Part shown: one piece after another, positions 37,388 to 47,800 of the stretch
Layout: each line of letters opens with the position of its first letter
Numbering within the stretch: the first letter of the stretch is position 1
Assembly (NCBI GenBank): GCA_028706295.1
Contig: JAQWBQ010000008.1
Coordinates: forward strand, 34,215-98,214
DNA length: 64,000 nucleotides
Source: Bacteroidales bacterium
Lineage (GTDB): Bacteria > Bacteroidota > Bacteroidia > Bacteroidales > FEN-979
Reading direction: 5' to 3'
Position numbers and translations under genes: made by a program
The notes under the pieces: generated by a model
The model's input: the letters and a program-made list of their open reading frames with translations, nothing else
Database searches by the model: none
What the model was told of the DNA's origin: nothing

Positions 37388-37549
37388 CTAATTTTCTTTA
37401 TTGGCTAAAAAATCCTTAACCATATCGTTGGCGACAATCGTTTCTTTAAAAACATAAGCTCCGGTTTTGGGAGACTTAACCATCCGGATAACTTTCGTGA
37501 AATCTTTTCCAGAGGTAGCTTTAAATGATGCAACAACTTTCTTTGCCAT
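37388..37549 (-). CDS. DUF4295 family small basic protein
   Basis: A 53-residue protein, MAKKVVASFKATSGKDFTKV at the start and DMVKDFLANKEN at the end. DUF4295 proteins are small, basic and encoded directly after rpmG in Bacteroidota; they are thought to be ribosome-associated from this position, but this is inference. It begins 8 bp after the rpmG stop and is followed by a terminator hairpin. Confidence 0.88.
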   Translation of the reverse strand: MAKKVVASFKATSGKDFTKVIRMVKSPKTGAYVFKETIVANDMVKDFLANKEN

Positions 37550-37557
37550 ATCTTGAA

Positions 37558-37746
37558 TTATTTAATTTCTTTGTGAACCGTGACTTTTTTCAGGTAAGGG
37601 TTGAATTTTTTCAATTCAATTCTCTCCGGTGTATTTTTCTTATTTTTCGTAGTGATGTACCGTGATACACCTGGGACACCGCTTGTTTTTTGTTCGGTAC
37701 ATTCGAGGATCACCTGAATCCGTTGATCTTTACTCTTCTTTGCCAT
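37558..37746 (-). CDS. rpmG: 50S ribosomal protein L33
   Basis: A 62-residue L33 with [18 protein letters not shown] at the start and [20 protein letters not shown] and [14 protein letters not shown] at the end. It belongs to the cysteine-poor type: only one cysteine is present, so no zinc ribbon. Start ATG 37746 is chosen over a longer frame because it matches L33 and follows a promoter element. The usual upstream partner rpmB (L28) is absent; the gene begins its own operon here. Confidence 0.95.
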   Translation of the reverse strand: MAKKSKDQRIQVILECTEQKTSGVPGVSRYITTKNKKNTPERIELKKFNPYLKKVTVHKEIK

Positions 37747-37773
37747 CTTTAAACGCTTTATTTTTCGGGACTG

Positions 37774-37781
37774 CAAAATTA
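37774..37781 (-). promoter_or_regulatory. -7 element TAATTTTG of rpmG
   Basis: An exact TAnnTTTG match on the minus strand, 27 bp upstream of the rpmG ATG. It explains how rpmG is expressed without rpmB. Confidence 0.55.
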
Positions 37782-37863
37782 AACGATTCCCTCGAAAAAA
37801 CAAAATATATTTCAGGCTAAAATAAATTTCCTAATTTGGCCTGATTGAATTGTTTTCTCATTT

Positions 37864-38766
37864 ATGATGTGGCAATCTTATATCAATGGATTTAAATCTT
37901 TCCTTCGGCTTGAAAGGTCGTTGTCGGTCCATTCGGTGGAGGCATATGTTCATGATGTCACAAAGATCTTACAATTTCTTGAATCCCGTGGATTGAATGT
38001 CACGCCGGAAACGATTGAATTGCAACATTTTCAGGATTTTCTTAAATGGGTAACTGAACTGGGAATGACAGCCCGGACACAAGCCCGGGTAATTTCAGGA
38101 TTAAGATCATTCTTCAGATATCTTTTGCTTGAAAACCTGATCGACAAGGATCCGACCGAATTGTTGGAATTGCCAAAAATAGGGCGGAAACTTCCCGTTT
38201 TCCTCAGTGTGGAGGAGATCGACCGGCTCATTGCTCAGATCGACCAAAGCAAACCCGAAGGAAGGCGGAATAAAGCTATGCTTGAGACCCTTTATGGATG
38301 CGGACTCAGGGTTTCAGAACTGATTACGCTTAAGATATCCAATCTTCATTTTCATGAAGGGTTTGTCAAAATCACTGGAAAAGGTGATAAAGAACGGCTG
38401 GTTCCAGTCGGGCGGGTTGCTCAGAAGGAACTTGAATACTATCTTCAGGAGGTTCGACCTCTGGGGAAAATTGCTTATGGTCAGGAAGATTTTGTATTTC
38501 TAAACAGGCGCGGGAGTCACCTTTCGCGGGTCATGGTATTCCATATCATCAGGGAACTAGCGATTCTCGGAGGAATAAAAAAGAAGATCAGTCCTCATAC
38601 CTTCCGGCACTCCTTTGCTACCCATCTGGTTGAAGGCGGAGCTGACCTGAGGGCGGTGCAGGAAATGCTCGGACATGAATCCATTACCACGACCGAAATC
38701 TATACCCATTTGGATCGCAACTATTTACGCAGCACAATCATTCAGTTCCATCCAAGATCAAAATAA
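37864..38766 (+). CDS. xerD: Tyrosine recombinase XerD
   Basis: A 300-residue site-specific recombinase that resolves chromosome dimers at dif with XerC. It has the N-terminal SAM-like core-binding domain (about 1-90) and the catalytic domain with Arg in YGCGLRVSEL, Lys in TGKGDKER, HTFRHSFATHL, and the nucleophile Tyr in TTTEIYTHLD. Length and full-length conservation fit the housekeeping Xer proteins. No att sites or phage genes are nearby, so it is not read as a mobile-element integrase. XerC cannot be excluded. Confidence 0.9.
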   Translation: MMWQSYINGFKSFLRLERSLSVHSVEAYVHDVTKILQFLESRGLNVTPETIELQHFQDFLKWVTELGMTARTQARVISGLRSFFRYLLLENLIDKDPTELLELPKIGRKLPVFLSVEEIDRLIAQIDQSKPEGRRNKAMLETLYGCGLRVSELITLKISNLHFHEGFVKITGKGDKERLVPVGRVAQKELEYYLQEVRPLGKIAYGQEDFVFLNRRGSHLSRVMVFHIIRELAILGGIKKKISPHTFRHSFATHLVEGGADLRAVQEMLGHESITTTEIYTHLDRNYLRSTIIQFHPRSK

Positions 38767-38781
38767 ACTGACGATCCCAGG

Positions 38782-39576
38782 TTATTTGAAAGGTGAGTTG
38801 GGTTCTTTTGCCATATGGTTATAGACCATCCGGTCCATGAATTTTGGGAAGAATTTATTGAGAAGGACGGTCATCCTTCCCGTTGTGGTTAGAACAATAC
38901 GGTCTTGTCTTTTTTCAATTGCGCGGATGATGTGAGCTGCAACTGACTCGGCCGTCATCAGCATGCTTTCGTCGAGTGGGGTCTCTCCCTGTGCTGATCC
39001 ATCTTTAGAGAGTGCCACATTGCGGATGTTGGATGCTGTGAATCCCGGGCAGGCAATCAGAACATGCAAATTTTTCTTCATGTTTTCGATCCGGACGACT
39101 TCAAGAAAACCCTGCATGGCAAATTTGGAGGCAGAATATCCTGTTCGTCCTGGCAATCCTTTATAACCGGCTACCGATGAGACTCCAACCAGTGAACCAT
39201 GGGACAGGAGCAGATAGGGCAATGCGAATTTTGAACAATACACGGTTCCCCAAAAGTTGGTATCCATTAGTTTCCGGATTACATTCAGGTCAACATCTTC
39301 AAACAATGCCCTCATCGAGATCCCGGCATTGTTGATCAGGATATCGATACGGCCGAATTTTTCGATGGTTTGGTTTATCAGGTTTTTGCAATCTTCTTCA
39401 CGGGTTACGTCGGTCTTCACGAACAATATTTCCGGATGATCTCCTGAAAACTCCGGTTGGTTTACGGGTGTGCGTGATGCAAGTACCAGTTTGGCTCCCC
39501 GGCGGGCCAATTCCAGCGCCAGGGCTTTCCCTATTCCGGATGATGCGCCGGTGATGATGACAACTTTATTTTTCAT
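38782..39576 (-). CDS. SDR family oxidoreductase (classical)
   Basis: A 264-residue classical short-chain dehydrogenase: TGASSGIG cofactor motif, NNAGIS, catalytic Ser in GVSSVAG and YSASK. The ending FMDRMVYNHMAKE is seen in SDRs related to DltE/YqjQ and 11-beta-HSD-like groups in Bacteroidota. The substrate is unknown. Its stop lies 15 bp from the stop of convergent xerD. Confidence 0.88.
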   Translation of the reverse strand: MKNKVVIITGASSGIGKALALELARRGAKLVLASRTPVNQPEFSGDHPEILFVKTDVTREEDCKNLINQTIEKFGRIDILINNAGISMRALFEDVDLNVIRKLMDTNFWGTVYCSKFALPYLLLSHGSLVGVSSVAGYKGLPGRTGYSASKFAMQGFLEVVRIENMKKNLHVLIACPGFTASNIRNVALSKDGSAQGETPLDESMLMTAESVAAHIIRAIEKRQDRIVLTTTGRMTVLLNKFFPKFMDRMVYNHMAKEPNSPFK

Positions 39577-39666
39577 GGGTTAAATCTTTTGAGAAACGAT
39601 TTAGATGTGTTGAAAGAATGCAACGGCTCTCTCCCACTGCAAATGTATCCAATCTATACGATTTTA

Positions 39667-39674
39667 TATCTTTG
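39667..39674 (+). promoter_or_regulatory. Possible -7 element TATCTTTG upstream of the class III aminotransferase
   Basis: An exact TAnnTTTG match 120 bp before the ATG at 39795. The leader would be long, but nothing in it forms an obvious regulatory hairpin. Confidence 0.35.
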
Positions 39675-39794
39675 GCCTGTTATATACCGGATCAGAACAG
39701 GTTTGCAATAATGAAACCCTTCTCTTCACCTTATGAAATCATAGCAAAGTAAATGTTTCGCATTTTTGTTGAAATACAGTTTTAATTCTATTTT

Positions 39795-40985
39795 ATGACC
39801 GACAGAGAAATCTTTTATCGTCACCTGGGATTACCCTCCTTTAATGCCATGGATCTTGAAATCGTGAAAGCAGACGGTATCTGGTTTTATGACCGAACAG
39901 GAAAAAAATTCATGGATCTGGTGTCGGGGATCACTGTAAGCAATGTGGGGCACCGTCATCCGAAAGTCATTCAGGCAATCATTGAACAGACAGACAAATA
40001 TTTGCATCTTAATGTTTATGGTGAATTTATTCAATCCCCACAAGTGAAATTGGCTAAGAAACTGGTGTCGCTGCTCCCTGAAACACTTAGTAACGTTTTT
40101 TTCGTTAATTCAGGGAGTGAAGCCATAGAAGGAGCCTTAAAGCTAGCCAAACGATATACAGGTCGGAGCGGGATCATCTCATTTTACAATGCCTATCACG
40201 GGAGCACCCACGGAAGCCTGAGTATAACAGGCAATGAATCATTGAAAAACGCTTTCCGCCCCCTACTTCCGGGTATCAGACAAATTGAATTCAACAACCT
40301 TAGCCATCTGGAAACCATCACTTCCGACACGGCATGTGTGGTGCTGGAAACAGTGCAGGCGGAAGCCGGAATTGTATCAATTCATCAGGAATTCATCGAC
40401 TGTTTGGTAAAAAGATGTCGTGATCTGAAAGTTCTGATCCTGTTGGATGATATTCAAATGGGCCTGGGTAGGACCGGTAAGATGTTCAGTTTTGAGCATT
40501 TCGGTTTTATACCTGATATTCTGGCCCTGGCTAAAGCGCTTGGCGCCGGGATGCCACTAGGAGCCTTCATTTCATCAAAAGAGATCATGGATACCCTTGC
40601 ATATAATCCTGAATTGGGTCATATCACCACTTTTGGCGGGCATCCGGTTTCTTGTGCTGCGGCAATAGCCGGATTGGATGTATTGTTGTCAGAAAATCTG
40701 CTCGGGCAGGTGGAAGGGAAAGGCAGGATCCTCGAAGAAAAACTGGGGCATCATCCCGGGTTCAGTGCAGTACGCCGGGCAGGACTTGCACTTGGGATTG
40801 ATCTTAAAAATCCGGATAAGAAAGAGCACTTTATGAGGTCGGCGATCGGCCATGGAGCCATCATTGATTGGTATATGTTCCGACCCGCTACCTTCCGGAT
40901 TGCACCTCCGTTAACAATAACTCCTGATGAGCTGGAAGAAGCCTGTCAAAGGATACTTGCTGCCGCTCATGAAAGCCTTGAATAA
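39795..40985 (+). CDS. Class III PLP-dependent aminotransferase (acetylornithine/GABA type)
   Basis: A 396-residue fold-type I aminotransferase. It has VNSGSEAIEGALKLAKRYTG, YNAYHGSTHGSLS, the cofactor aspartate in LLDDIQMGLGRTG and the PLP lysine in LALAKALGAGMPLGAF. The common DExQxGxGRTG appears as DDIQMGLGRTG. Family members act on acetylornithine, ornithine, GABA or putrescine. No arginine genes are near, so the substrate is left open. Confidence 0.88.
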   Translation: MTDREIFYRHLGLPSFNAMDLEIVKADGIWFYDRTGKKFMDLVSGITVSNVGHRHPKVIQAIIEQTDKYLHLNVYGEFIQSPQVKLAKKLVSLLPETLSNVFFVNSGSEAIEGALKLAKRYTGRSGIISFYNAYHGSTHGSLSITGNESLKNAFRPLLPGIRQIEFNNLSHLETITSDTACVVLETVQAEAGIVSIHQEFIDCLVKRCRDLKVLILLDDIQMGLGRTGKMFSFEHFGFIPDILALAKALGAGMPLGAFISSKEIMDTLAYNPELGHITTFGGHPVSCAAAIAGLDVLLSENLLGQVEGKGRILEEKLGHHPGFSAVRRAGLALGIDLKNPDKKEHFMRSAIGHGAIIDWYMFRPATFRIAPPLTITPDELEEACQRILAAAHESLE

Positions 40986-41025
40986 ACGCAATAGATAAAG
41001 TAAACTTTTTAAGATTTCATTCGGA

Positions 41026-41700
41026 ATGACAGTTTTTCTTTTACCGGATGAGCCGGTATTTCCACCGGCAGAAGAGGCTGACCCTGACGGGTTAATTGCC
41101 ATCGGTGGAGATCTTTCGCCTGTCCGGTTATTGAATGCATACGCTCAAGGTATATTCCCCTGGTTCGATGATGGTTCTGATATTTTCTGGTATTCTCCCG
41201 ACCCCCGAATGATCTTGTTTCCGGATCGATTCAAGGCTCCGAAAAGTCTGATCAGAACTGTACAGAAAAATATCTTTGAAATTCGGTTCGACACCTCTTT
41301 TTACGAGGTGATCCGCGCATGTGCCGATACTGCAAGGCCAGATCAGGAAGGTACCTGGATCAGTGACAGGTTCATTGAGGCTTACAGCACATTATATGAT
41401 ATGGGCATTGGGCATTCAGTCGAAGTTTTCCTGAACGATTCACTGGCAGGCGGATTATATGGCATTTCACTCGGTGAAGTATTTTTCGGTGAAAGTATGT
41501 TCCACACTGTCAATGATGCATCCAAGGTAGCTTTTTATGCACTCGTTGAGCGCAGCAAACAATGGAGGATCAGGCTCATCGATTGTCAGATTTCAACCAA
41601 GCATCTGGCCAATCTCGGCGCGACTGAGGTACCCAGGGCAGAATATTTACTTCTGCTGAAGGAATCGCTGAACCGCCCGACACAAAAAGGCCGATGGTAA
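41026..41700 (+). CDS. aat: Leucyl/phenylalanyl-tRNA-protein transferase
   Basis: A 224-residue enzyme that adds Leu or Phe from tRNA to proteins with N-terminal Lys or Arg, marking them for ClpS-dependent degradation. Signature segments are visible: FPPAEEADPDGLIAIGGDLS, AYAQGIFPWF, WYSPDPRMIL, GESMFH and LIDCQISTKHLANLGA. It lies 40 bp after the aminotransferase gene on the same strand. In many Bacteroidota aat is beside clpS; here clpS is about 12 kb away. Confidence 0.95.
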   Translation: MTVFLLPDEPVFPPAEEADPDGLIAIGGDLSPVRLLNAYAQGIFPWFDDGSDIFWYSPDPRMILFPDRFKAPKSLIRTVQKNIFEIRFDTSFYEVIRACADTARPDQEGTWISDRFIEAYSTLYDMGIGHSVEVFLNDSLAGGLYGISLGEVFFGESMFHTVNDASKVAFYALVERSKQWRIRLIDCQISTKHLANLGATEVPRAEYLLLLKESLNRPTQKGRW

Positions 41701-41774
41701 GCTCTGTGAATCGGAATATTTCACCACCAGACACACAGTGTATTAAAATCAGAAGGATTATTCCGGTTGTCTGA

Positions 41775-42983
41775 TTATTTCATTTCAAGCTTATTTCTTA
41801 AATCCTTTGGTACAGCATTTTTATGGACCATAAGATCCATAGTTTTCAGTCGGATATAAGCTTCTGAAACATAAATATAACCATTGTAAGGACTGCCGTC
41901 GAGGCCCCAGGAGTTTTTTACAAGATAATATTTGGTACCGTTCTGGTCTCTGGCAATTCCAACGAGATGAAGCCCATGGTCATCGGTGGTCTGGTAGTTG
42001 TCAAATTCTACCTGACGCATCTCCTGGGTTATATCTTTTTCCTTGACGGGATGTTCAAATTTTAACAACATCTTTTCCTTCTCTGCATCACTGAGCTTGC
42101 CCCAACGGTCTTTATCCATTCCCGTTATTTCACTGACATTTTTATCGGGCACGATGGCAATTCCGTTTTTCCAGGCAAAGCCTTTTTCACTGACATCGGC
42201 ACCCCAGGCTACCGTGTAGCCCTGGTCAATTGAATTGTCAATGATCCTGATCATGTCATCAAGGGGAACATTATAAACCTCATCCATGGCCCAGTTATCG
42301 GGAATTTCAATAATGAATTTTGAATAAAACGGATGGTGAGTATAAGATGTAATCTCAACATAATCATCCGGATTTATTCCGAGCATATCGGCAAATGAAC
42401 GGGGGGTGTACTCGGTGCCTTTGTAGGTAAATTTATCCGGAATGGTTCCAAGGTACGCGTCAACCAGGCCGTTGAATCCCTTCTGCCAAACCGGTGTAAG
42501 TTTCCGATTAGGGTTTTTTGCAACGGCTTCGACTGTTGCTTCCAGTACGGCATCCATTTCACCATGAACCGGATTCACTTCACCAATCACATGTCCGGAG
42601 TATGCCGACTCGGGTGTTATACCATATTTGCGCAACATATTGATTACATCATGCGCTGCCCCGCCTGGTCCGAAATTATGCTTTCCGTTAAACCGAATGT
42701 ACATCTCTGCTTTCTCCGGATAGGCTTTGTGAACCGGGAACATGTCGGAAAGATCAAAGGTATCCTTTCCCATACGCAAAAGTTCCGACTCAAGGAACGA
42801 AATCGTTGAATAACTCCAGCATGTGCTCGAACGATATTGATTTTTTACAGAAGTAGCAGGTAATTTCTTGACCAGCGTAAACTGATAACCGGAATCAGAT
42901 TTTTTTTCTTTTTCCTGCGCAGAAAGTCCCGTAGTGGCTAAGATGAACAATGCAAGGAATGACAATGTAAACAAATTCTTCAT
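41775..42983 (-). CDS. Exported C1B (bleomycin hydrolase/PepC-like) cysteine peptidase
   Basis: A 402-residue papain-fold peptidase with a signal peptide (LFILATTGLSAQ). The catalytic triad is visible: Cys in SSTCWSYS, His in DDHGLHLVGIA and Asn in VKNSWG. The arrangement and the long insert between Cys and His are typical of C1B aminopeptidases (bleomycin hydrolase, PepC), but those are usually cytosolic, while this form is exported, as in several Bacteroidota. Likely role: trimming peptides in the periplasm or outside. No adjacent partner gene. Confidence 0.9.
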   Translation of the reverse strand: MKNLFTLSFLALFILATTGLSAQEKEKKSDSGYQFTLVKKLPATSVKNQYRSSTCWSYSTISFLESELLRMGKDTFDLSDMFPVHKAYPEKAEMYIRFNGKHNFGPGGAAHDVINMLRKYGITPESAYSGHVIGEVNPVHGEMDAVLEATVEAVAKNPNRKLTPVWQKGFNGLVDAYLGTIPDKFTYKGTEYTPRSFADMLGINPDDYVEITSYTHHPFYSKFIIEIPDNWAMDEVYNVPLDDMIRIIDNSIDQGYTVAWGADVSEKGFAWKNGIAIVPDKNVSEITGMDKDRWGKLSDAEKEKMLLKFEHPVKEKDITQEMRQVEFDNYQTTDDHGLHLVGIARDQNGTKYYLVKNSWGLDGSPYNGYIYVSEAYIRLKTMDLMVHKNAVPKDLRNKLEMK

Positions 42984-43104
42984 GACAAATTTTTTAAAGG
43001 AGATTTTTGATAATTGAATCGGGTTTCAAAAATAAACAGATTTCAACAAGCAGGCAAAGAAATTAGTTGAATCCTCCGGATTTATCCGACTTTGATCTAC
43101 CGCA

Positions 43105-44052
43105 TTATAATTCAAATGGATGGTCACGGTTAAAATCGGGGCGGTAAAAGTCACTGCTGTCGAATTCCTGAATCCATCCATGGTGCATTCCAAGCTTCTC
43201 CATGGCACTTATGACTTCACGGTACTCTTTGGAGGTCACTCTCCTGCCAAGTTGCGGATGATTGCATACCCGCGGTGTTGGATAATACTGTGCCATAAGT
43301 GAAACATGAATTCTTGGAGAGAGTTCTTCAGCAAGAAAACGAAGTACCTGAATGCTGTTTTCAACCGCTCCCGGAAGAACCAAATGACGTACTACCATTC
43401 CTGATTCTGCGTTCCTGTTTTCATCCAGAATCAGGGTGGAACCTTTCTGCCGAAACATCTCTTTCAGGGCATTTCCGGCCACTTTCGGATAATCGTGAGC
43501 ATCAGAAAGAGCAGCGCCCAATGAGGAATCACTATATTTAAAATCAGGAAGATAGACATCTATAATTCCTTCCAGCATCCTTAAAGTTGTTACCTTATCA
43601 TATCCATTTGAATTATAGACCCATACAGGCCGAAAACCCAATGATCTGACACTTTCAATAATCATCAGCATCTGTGGTATGAAATGAGAGGGTGAAACGA
43701 AACCGACGCGGTTTATGCCATTCTCCAGTATTCTGACGACATTCTTCACCGTTTCTTCCAGGGTCAAATCCTGGTCTGAACGGTCAGAAGTGTTATCGCT
43801 GATCTGGTAATTCTGACAATAGACACATTGAAGGTTACAGTTGGTGAAAAAGATGTTACAGATACCTTTTTCACCGCTAATAACCGGTTCCTCCCCCCTG
43901 TGTATGCATATCGACCCGATATTCAGGCCAGCGTCACTTCTGCAATAGCCCAGTTCACCCTTCAACCGGTTAACATGGCATTCGCGCGGGCACCATGCAC
44001 AGTTTTCAAGCATAGTCAAAGGTTTTATTCCAGATTGATTTATAGTCATCAT
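43105..44052 (-). CDS. Radical SAM protein, PflA-like
   Basis: A 315-residue radical SAM enzyme. The cluster motif is CNLQCVYCQNYQIS (Cys-x3-Cys-x2-Cys). It is preceded by a second cysteine-rich segment, CAWCPRECHVNR with a further Cys in GYCRSD, and IHRGEEPVISG. This layout matches the group annotated as putative pyruvate-formate-lyase-activating enzyme or AmmeMemoRadiSam-like. No PFL-type glycyl-radical enzyme is adjacent, so a PFL activase role is unproven. ATG 44052 is preferred to a GTG seven codons upstream; a second ATG follows directly. Confidence 0.86.
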   Translation of the reverse strand: MMTINQSGIKPLTMLENCAWCPRECHVNRLKGELGYCRSDAGLNIGSICIHRGEEPVISGEKGICNIFFTNCNLQCVYCQNYQISDNTSDRSDQDLTLEETVKNVVRILENGINRVGFVSPSHFIPQMLMIIESVRSLGFRPVWVYNSNGYDKVTTLRMLEGIIDVYLPDFKYSDSSLGAALSDAHDYPKVAGNALKEMFRQKGSTLILDENRNAESGMVVRHLVLPGAVENSIQVLRFLAEELSPRIHVSLMAQYYPTPRVCNHPQLGRRVTSKEYREVISAMEKLGMHHGWIQEFDSSDFYRPDFNRDHPFEL

Positions 44053-44143
44053 TTTTGAGAATAAAATCACCACACATGAAGGAACTTTACGAACTTAGCG
44101 CCGGTTTTATACACAATCTGCACTTTTACAAAAATACAAGGAA

Positions 44144-44809
44144 ATGATGAACCAGTACCGGTACACCCATGTTATCTGGGATTGGAACGGAACTTTACTT
44201 GATGATGCCTGGCTTTGTGTAGCCGTGATGAATGGAATGTTGCGGGAAAGGGATCTGCCAACCAGGACCCTCCGGCAGTACAAGGAGGTATTTGATTTTC
44301 CGGTCCGGGATTATTACGAAAAATTAGGTTATGATTTTTCCAGCGAGCCTTTTGAGGAGGTCGGACTGGAGTTCATGGTCCTTTACAACCGGCGCCAACA
44401 TGAAGCCCGGCTCCATACAGGTGTTATTGATATTTTGTCATGGTTACGGGATCGGGGAATCAGGCAATCCATACTTTCCGCAAGGGAACAGTCAGAACTC
44501 ATTGATGAAATAAGTGCAGCAGGAATTTCCCCATTTTTTGACCATATTTACGGACTAGAGGATCACTATGCCCATGGGAAGACTGAAGTCGGATTCCGTT
44601 TAATCAATGACATCCACGTTCCAAAAGATCAGATCCTTTTTATCGGTGATACAAAGCATGATGCTGAGGTTGCCCGGGAAGTCGGGATTGATTGTCTACT
44701 GATGCCAAATGGGCATCACAGCAGGAAAAGACTTGAATTGACAGGAATTCCGATTGTAAAACAATTTGAGGATTTAAAAGAAAGGTTATACAGAAGGCAA
44801 CCTGATTGA
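44144..44809 (+). CDS. HAD family phosphatase (phosphoglycolate phosphatase-like)
   Basis: A 221-residue haloacid dehalogenase-fold hydrolase with a helical cap. Motif I is WDWNGTLLDD (nucleophile Asp in WDWNGT), motif II is LSAREQSE, motif III the Lys in HGKTEVGF and motif IV FIGDTKHDAEVA. It is most similar to Gph/PgmB-like members. Phosphoglycolate is the default guess for the substrate. It stands alone, divergent from the radical SAM gene. Confidence 0.86.
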   Translation: MMNQYRYTHVIWDWNGTLLDDAWLCVAVMNGMLRERDLPTRTLRQYKEVFDFPVRDYYEKLGYDFSSEPFEEVGLEFMVLYNRRQHEARLHTGVIDILSWLRDRGIRQSILSAREQSELIDEISAAGISPFFDHIYGLEDHYAHGKTEVGFRLINDIHVPKDQILFIGDTKHDAEVAREVGIDCLLMPNGHHSRKRLELTGIPIVKQFEDLKERLYRRQPD

Positions 44810-44873
44810 ATGGTCGAAAAAATCGTGTATATCGCATAATTATCAACTATCACTTCCTTTGTTACTTGATAAT

Positions 44874-47800
44874 ATGAATAAGCTTTTCATACTTTTCATA
44901 ATAGGATCTCTTCAGGTTTCACCGGTTCAGATTTTATTCGGACAATCGGTTAAAGGAAAGAGCATGCAAATGCATACCATCCATTTGGATAAGAAAAATC
45001 CCGATTCTGGTCAAAAATCCTGCAACCACCCAATCGCTTTTATCAATATTTCAGATTCCGACAAGGTAAATCCCGAGACAAGATCAGTGTCAGCTTTTCT
45101 TAATAAGCAAAGTGAATTATCGGCAGAAATTCTTTCGTTTAGCAATTTCGTAAGTTTAAAAAAGCAATATAAAAAGTACCGGATCATATGGATACACGCT
45201 GCGGGATCTTTTCCATTAACCGGGATTGACGGCGCCGCCGACTGGATCGTACGATTAAAAAAGTACGTAGAATCAGGAGGAAAACTTCTGCTGACCGGTC
45301 AGGCAGTTCATTTTCTTAATATTTTAGGATTTGAACCAATGACCATTGAAGACAGTACAAAACAATGTATTGATGAGGGGTATGGGAGAAGGCTTGGTTT
45401 TCATGCATTCCGCAATCATCCCGTTTTCGATGGATTGAACGGTGGCGCTTATATTTTATGGCCCTTATCGGACATGACCACGCAGATTTCAGGTTTTTTC
45501 GGTGAAAAGGCACCTGTTAACGGACGCGTGGTGGCTGTTGACTGGGATTACATTTTTTTAAGGGAGCAGACCAAACTTCTGTTCGAGTATAGTCCCGGCT
45601 ATGGGAAAGTCCTTGCAGTGGGTGGGTATATGAATTTCAGTCTCCCGAACAGGAACCGGGCGCATCTGGAGCTTTTTTCGGAAAACTGTCTGAAGTACCT
45701 GTTTGAAGACGGGCGACATGGTCATTACTGGGATTTTTCTCCAGCCAAAGTAATCGCATGTGATTCAGTACCCTATGTTGATAAACATCCCGACATAATT
45801 CCTCCTGCAGTTCCATGGATTACGGGTGATCAGGAACTGTCACTCCGGAACCCGTCGGGTGGAGGGAACTTCTGGGATGTTGCAGGTAAAAGAATGGTAA
45901 CAATGGGAAATGAAAGACATGGGATTGAAGAGGTCTGGACCCATCCATTCATGGCGCTCCGGGATTATGAAGCAGGTTTGAAATTTAAAGATACTGACAC
46001 CATATTGTGGTTATCTGACCTTCAACCGGCTGTAACTGTGGATCCTTCCTTCTTCAGAAGAGATTATCAAGTCGGAGGAGGCAGATTAACCGAAATCATC
46101 GTGAATGACCCTGAACGACCCATCGGGATAGTGCATTATCAATATGAAGGCAACAATGATCCGGACCTGGTAATTCAGTTCAAATCGAACCTCAGATGGA
46201 TGTGGCCTTATTCAGAACAGGCAACCGGGAGTCTTTACCACTGGTGGGATCCCACATTGCAGGCTATCGGGATAAGGGATCAGACCGGGGACCTCAATGT
46301 GATCGTTGGCGCTAACAGTCCGGCACTTATCTATCTTGAAGGTCATTACAATGGATATAAGCCGGATCAAAATCATAATAAGTACTCAGGTATTCCGACT
46401 GACCGGATGCAGGTTGCAGGCCTTCTGCAGTACCAGATCCAGCAGGAAAAACCACTCGATGTGATTTTTTGCGGAACCAGTGAAGGAACTGATTCAGCCT
46501 ATCAGTATTTCAAATATGCCTGCAGCAATCCGCATGACATCCTGATCAGGGCACAACAGAATTCAATGGCGAATCTGAAGGATAGACTTATGGTTACTAC
46601 TCCCGATTCTGATTTTAATACGGGTTACAGATGGGCGTTAGTCGCTACCGATCGTTTCATGGTGAAGACACCCACGATGGGAGAAGCTTTGGTAGCCGGG
46701 TATGCGACAACGCGGCCGGGTTGGGATGGCGGGCATAAAATAAACGGGAGGCCGGGTTACGCCTGGTATTTCGGCCGTGACGCGGTATGGAGTAGTTTTG
46801 CTTTACTTGATTATGGTGATTTTACAAAAGTGAATTCCCAGCTCGAATTCTTCAATAAATATCAGGATCTGACCGGGAAAATATTTCATGAAGCATCAAC
46901 ATCCGGATTTATTCATTATGATGCGGCAGATGCTACTCCGCTGTATGTCGTTCTGGCCGGCAGATATTTCAGATATTCCAATGATACAGCCTTTCTTCGA
47001 AAATCGTGGGACCATGTAAAAAACGCCATCGATTTTTGCTATTCGACCGACACTGATCAGGACCATCTGATCGAAAACACCAATGTAGGTCATGGTTGGG
47101 TTGAAGGCGGCGAATTGTACGGTTCTCATGCGACCCTATACATGGCAGGGATCTGGTCATCAGCCCTGTCAGAGGCAGCGAATATGGCTTCGTTCATGAA
47201 TGACCGTGATGCAGAAAAATACAGGATGGAGGCCGTTACTGTAAAAAACATCATCAATAACCGGTTTTGGAATGAGGAAAAACGCTTTTTCGCTTATGGA
47301 ATGAATCAGGACGGTTCTTTCCGACACGAGCCCACAGCTTTACCTGCAGTTCCGATCTTATTGGGAATCACTGATCTTGAAAAGGCCGAACCATGCCTTC
47401 AGCAATATGCATCAAATCTCTTTTCGACCAACTGGGGTATCAGGATTGTGCGGGACGACAGTAAAATGTATAAACCAACCGGATACCATCACGGAAGTGT
47501 ATGGCCCTTATTCACCGGATGGGCATCACTTGCAGCATACAAAACCGGGTATGAGGTTCAGGGATTCACACACCTGATGAACAATCTGAAAGTATATAAA
47601 AACTGGGGACTTGGTTTTGTTGAAGAGGTACTGAATGGTGCGGTCTACAAACCCACCGGTGTTTGTCCGCACCAATGCTGGTCAGAAACCATGGTTCTTC
47701 AGCCAGCCATTGAAGGGCTTCTTGGGTTGAATCCTGATGCCGGGAGCCAGCGGCTGACCTTCGCCCCTGCCCTGCCTGCAAGTTGGGATTCTTTAAAGGT

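Noticed and set aside
37864-38766. Tyrosine recombinase as a mobile-element integrase
   Set aside because: Its length and domains match housekeeping XerD, and no direct repeats, tRNA target or phage genes are nearby.
41747-41776. Inverted repeat AATCAGA/TCTGATT as a terminator between aat and the C1B peptidase gene
   Set aside because: The stem is only 7 bp with a 16-base loop, no T-run follows on the plus strand, and it overlaps the peptidase stop codon.
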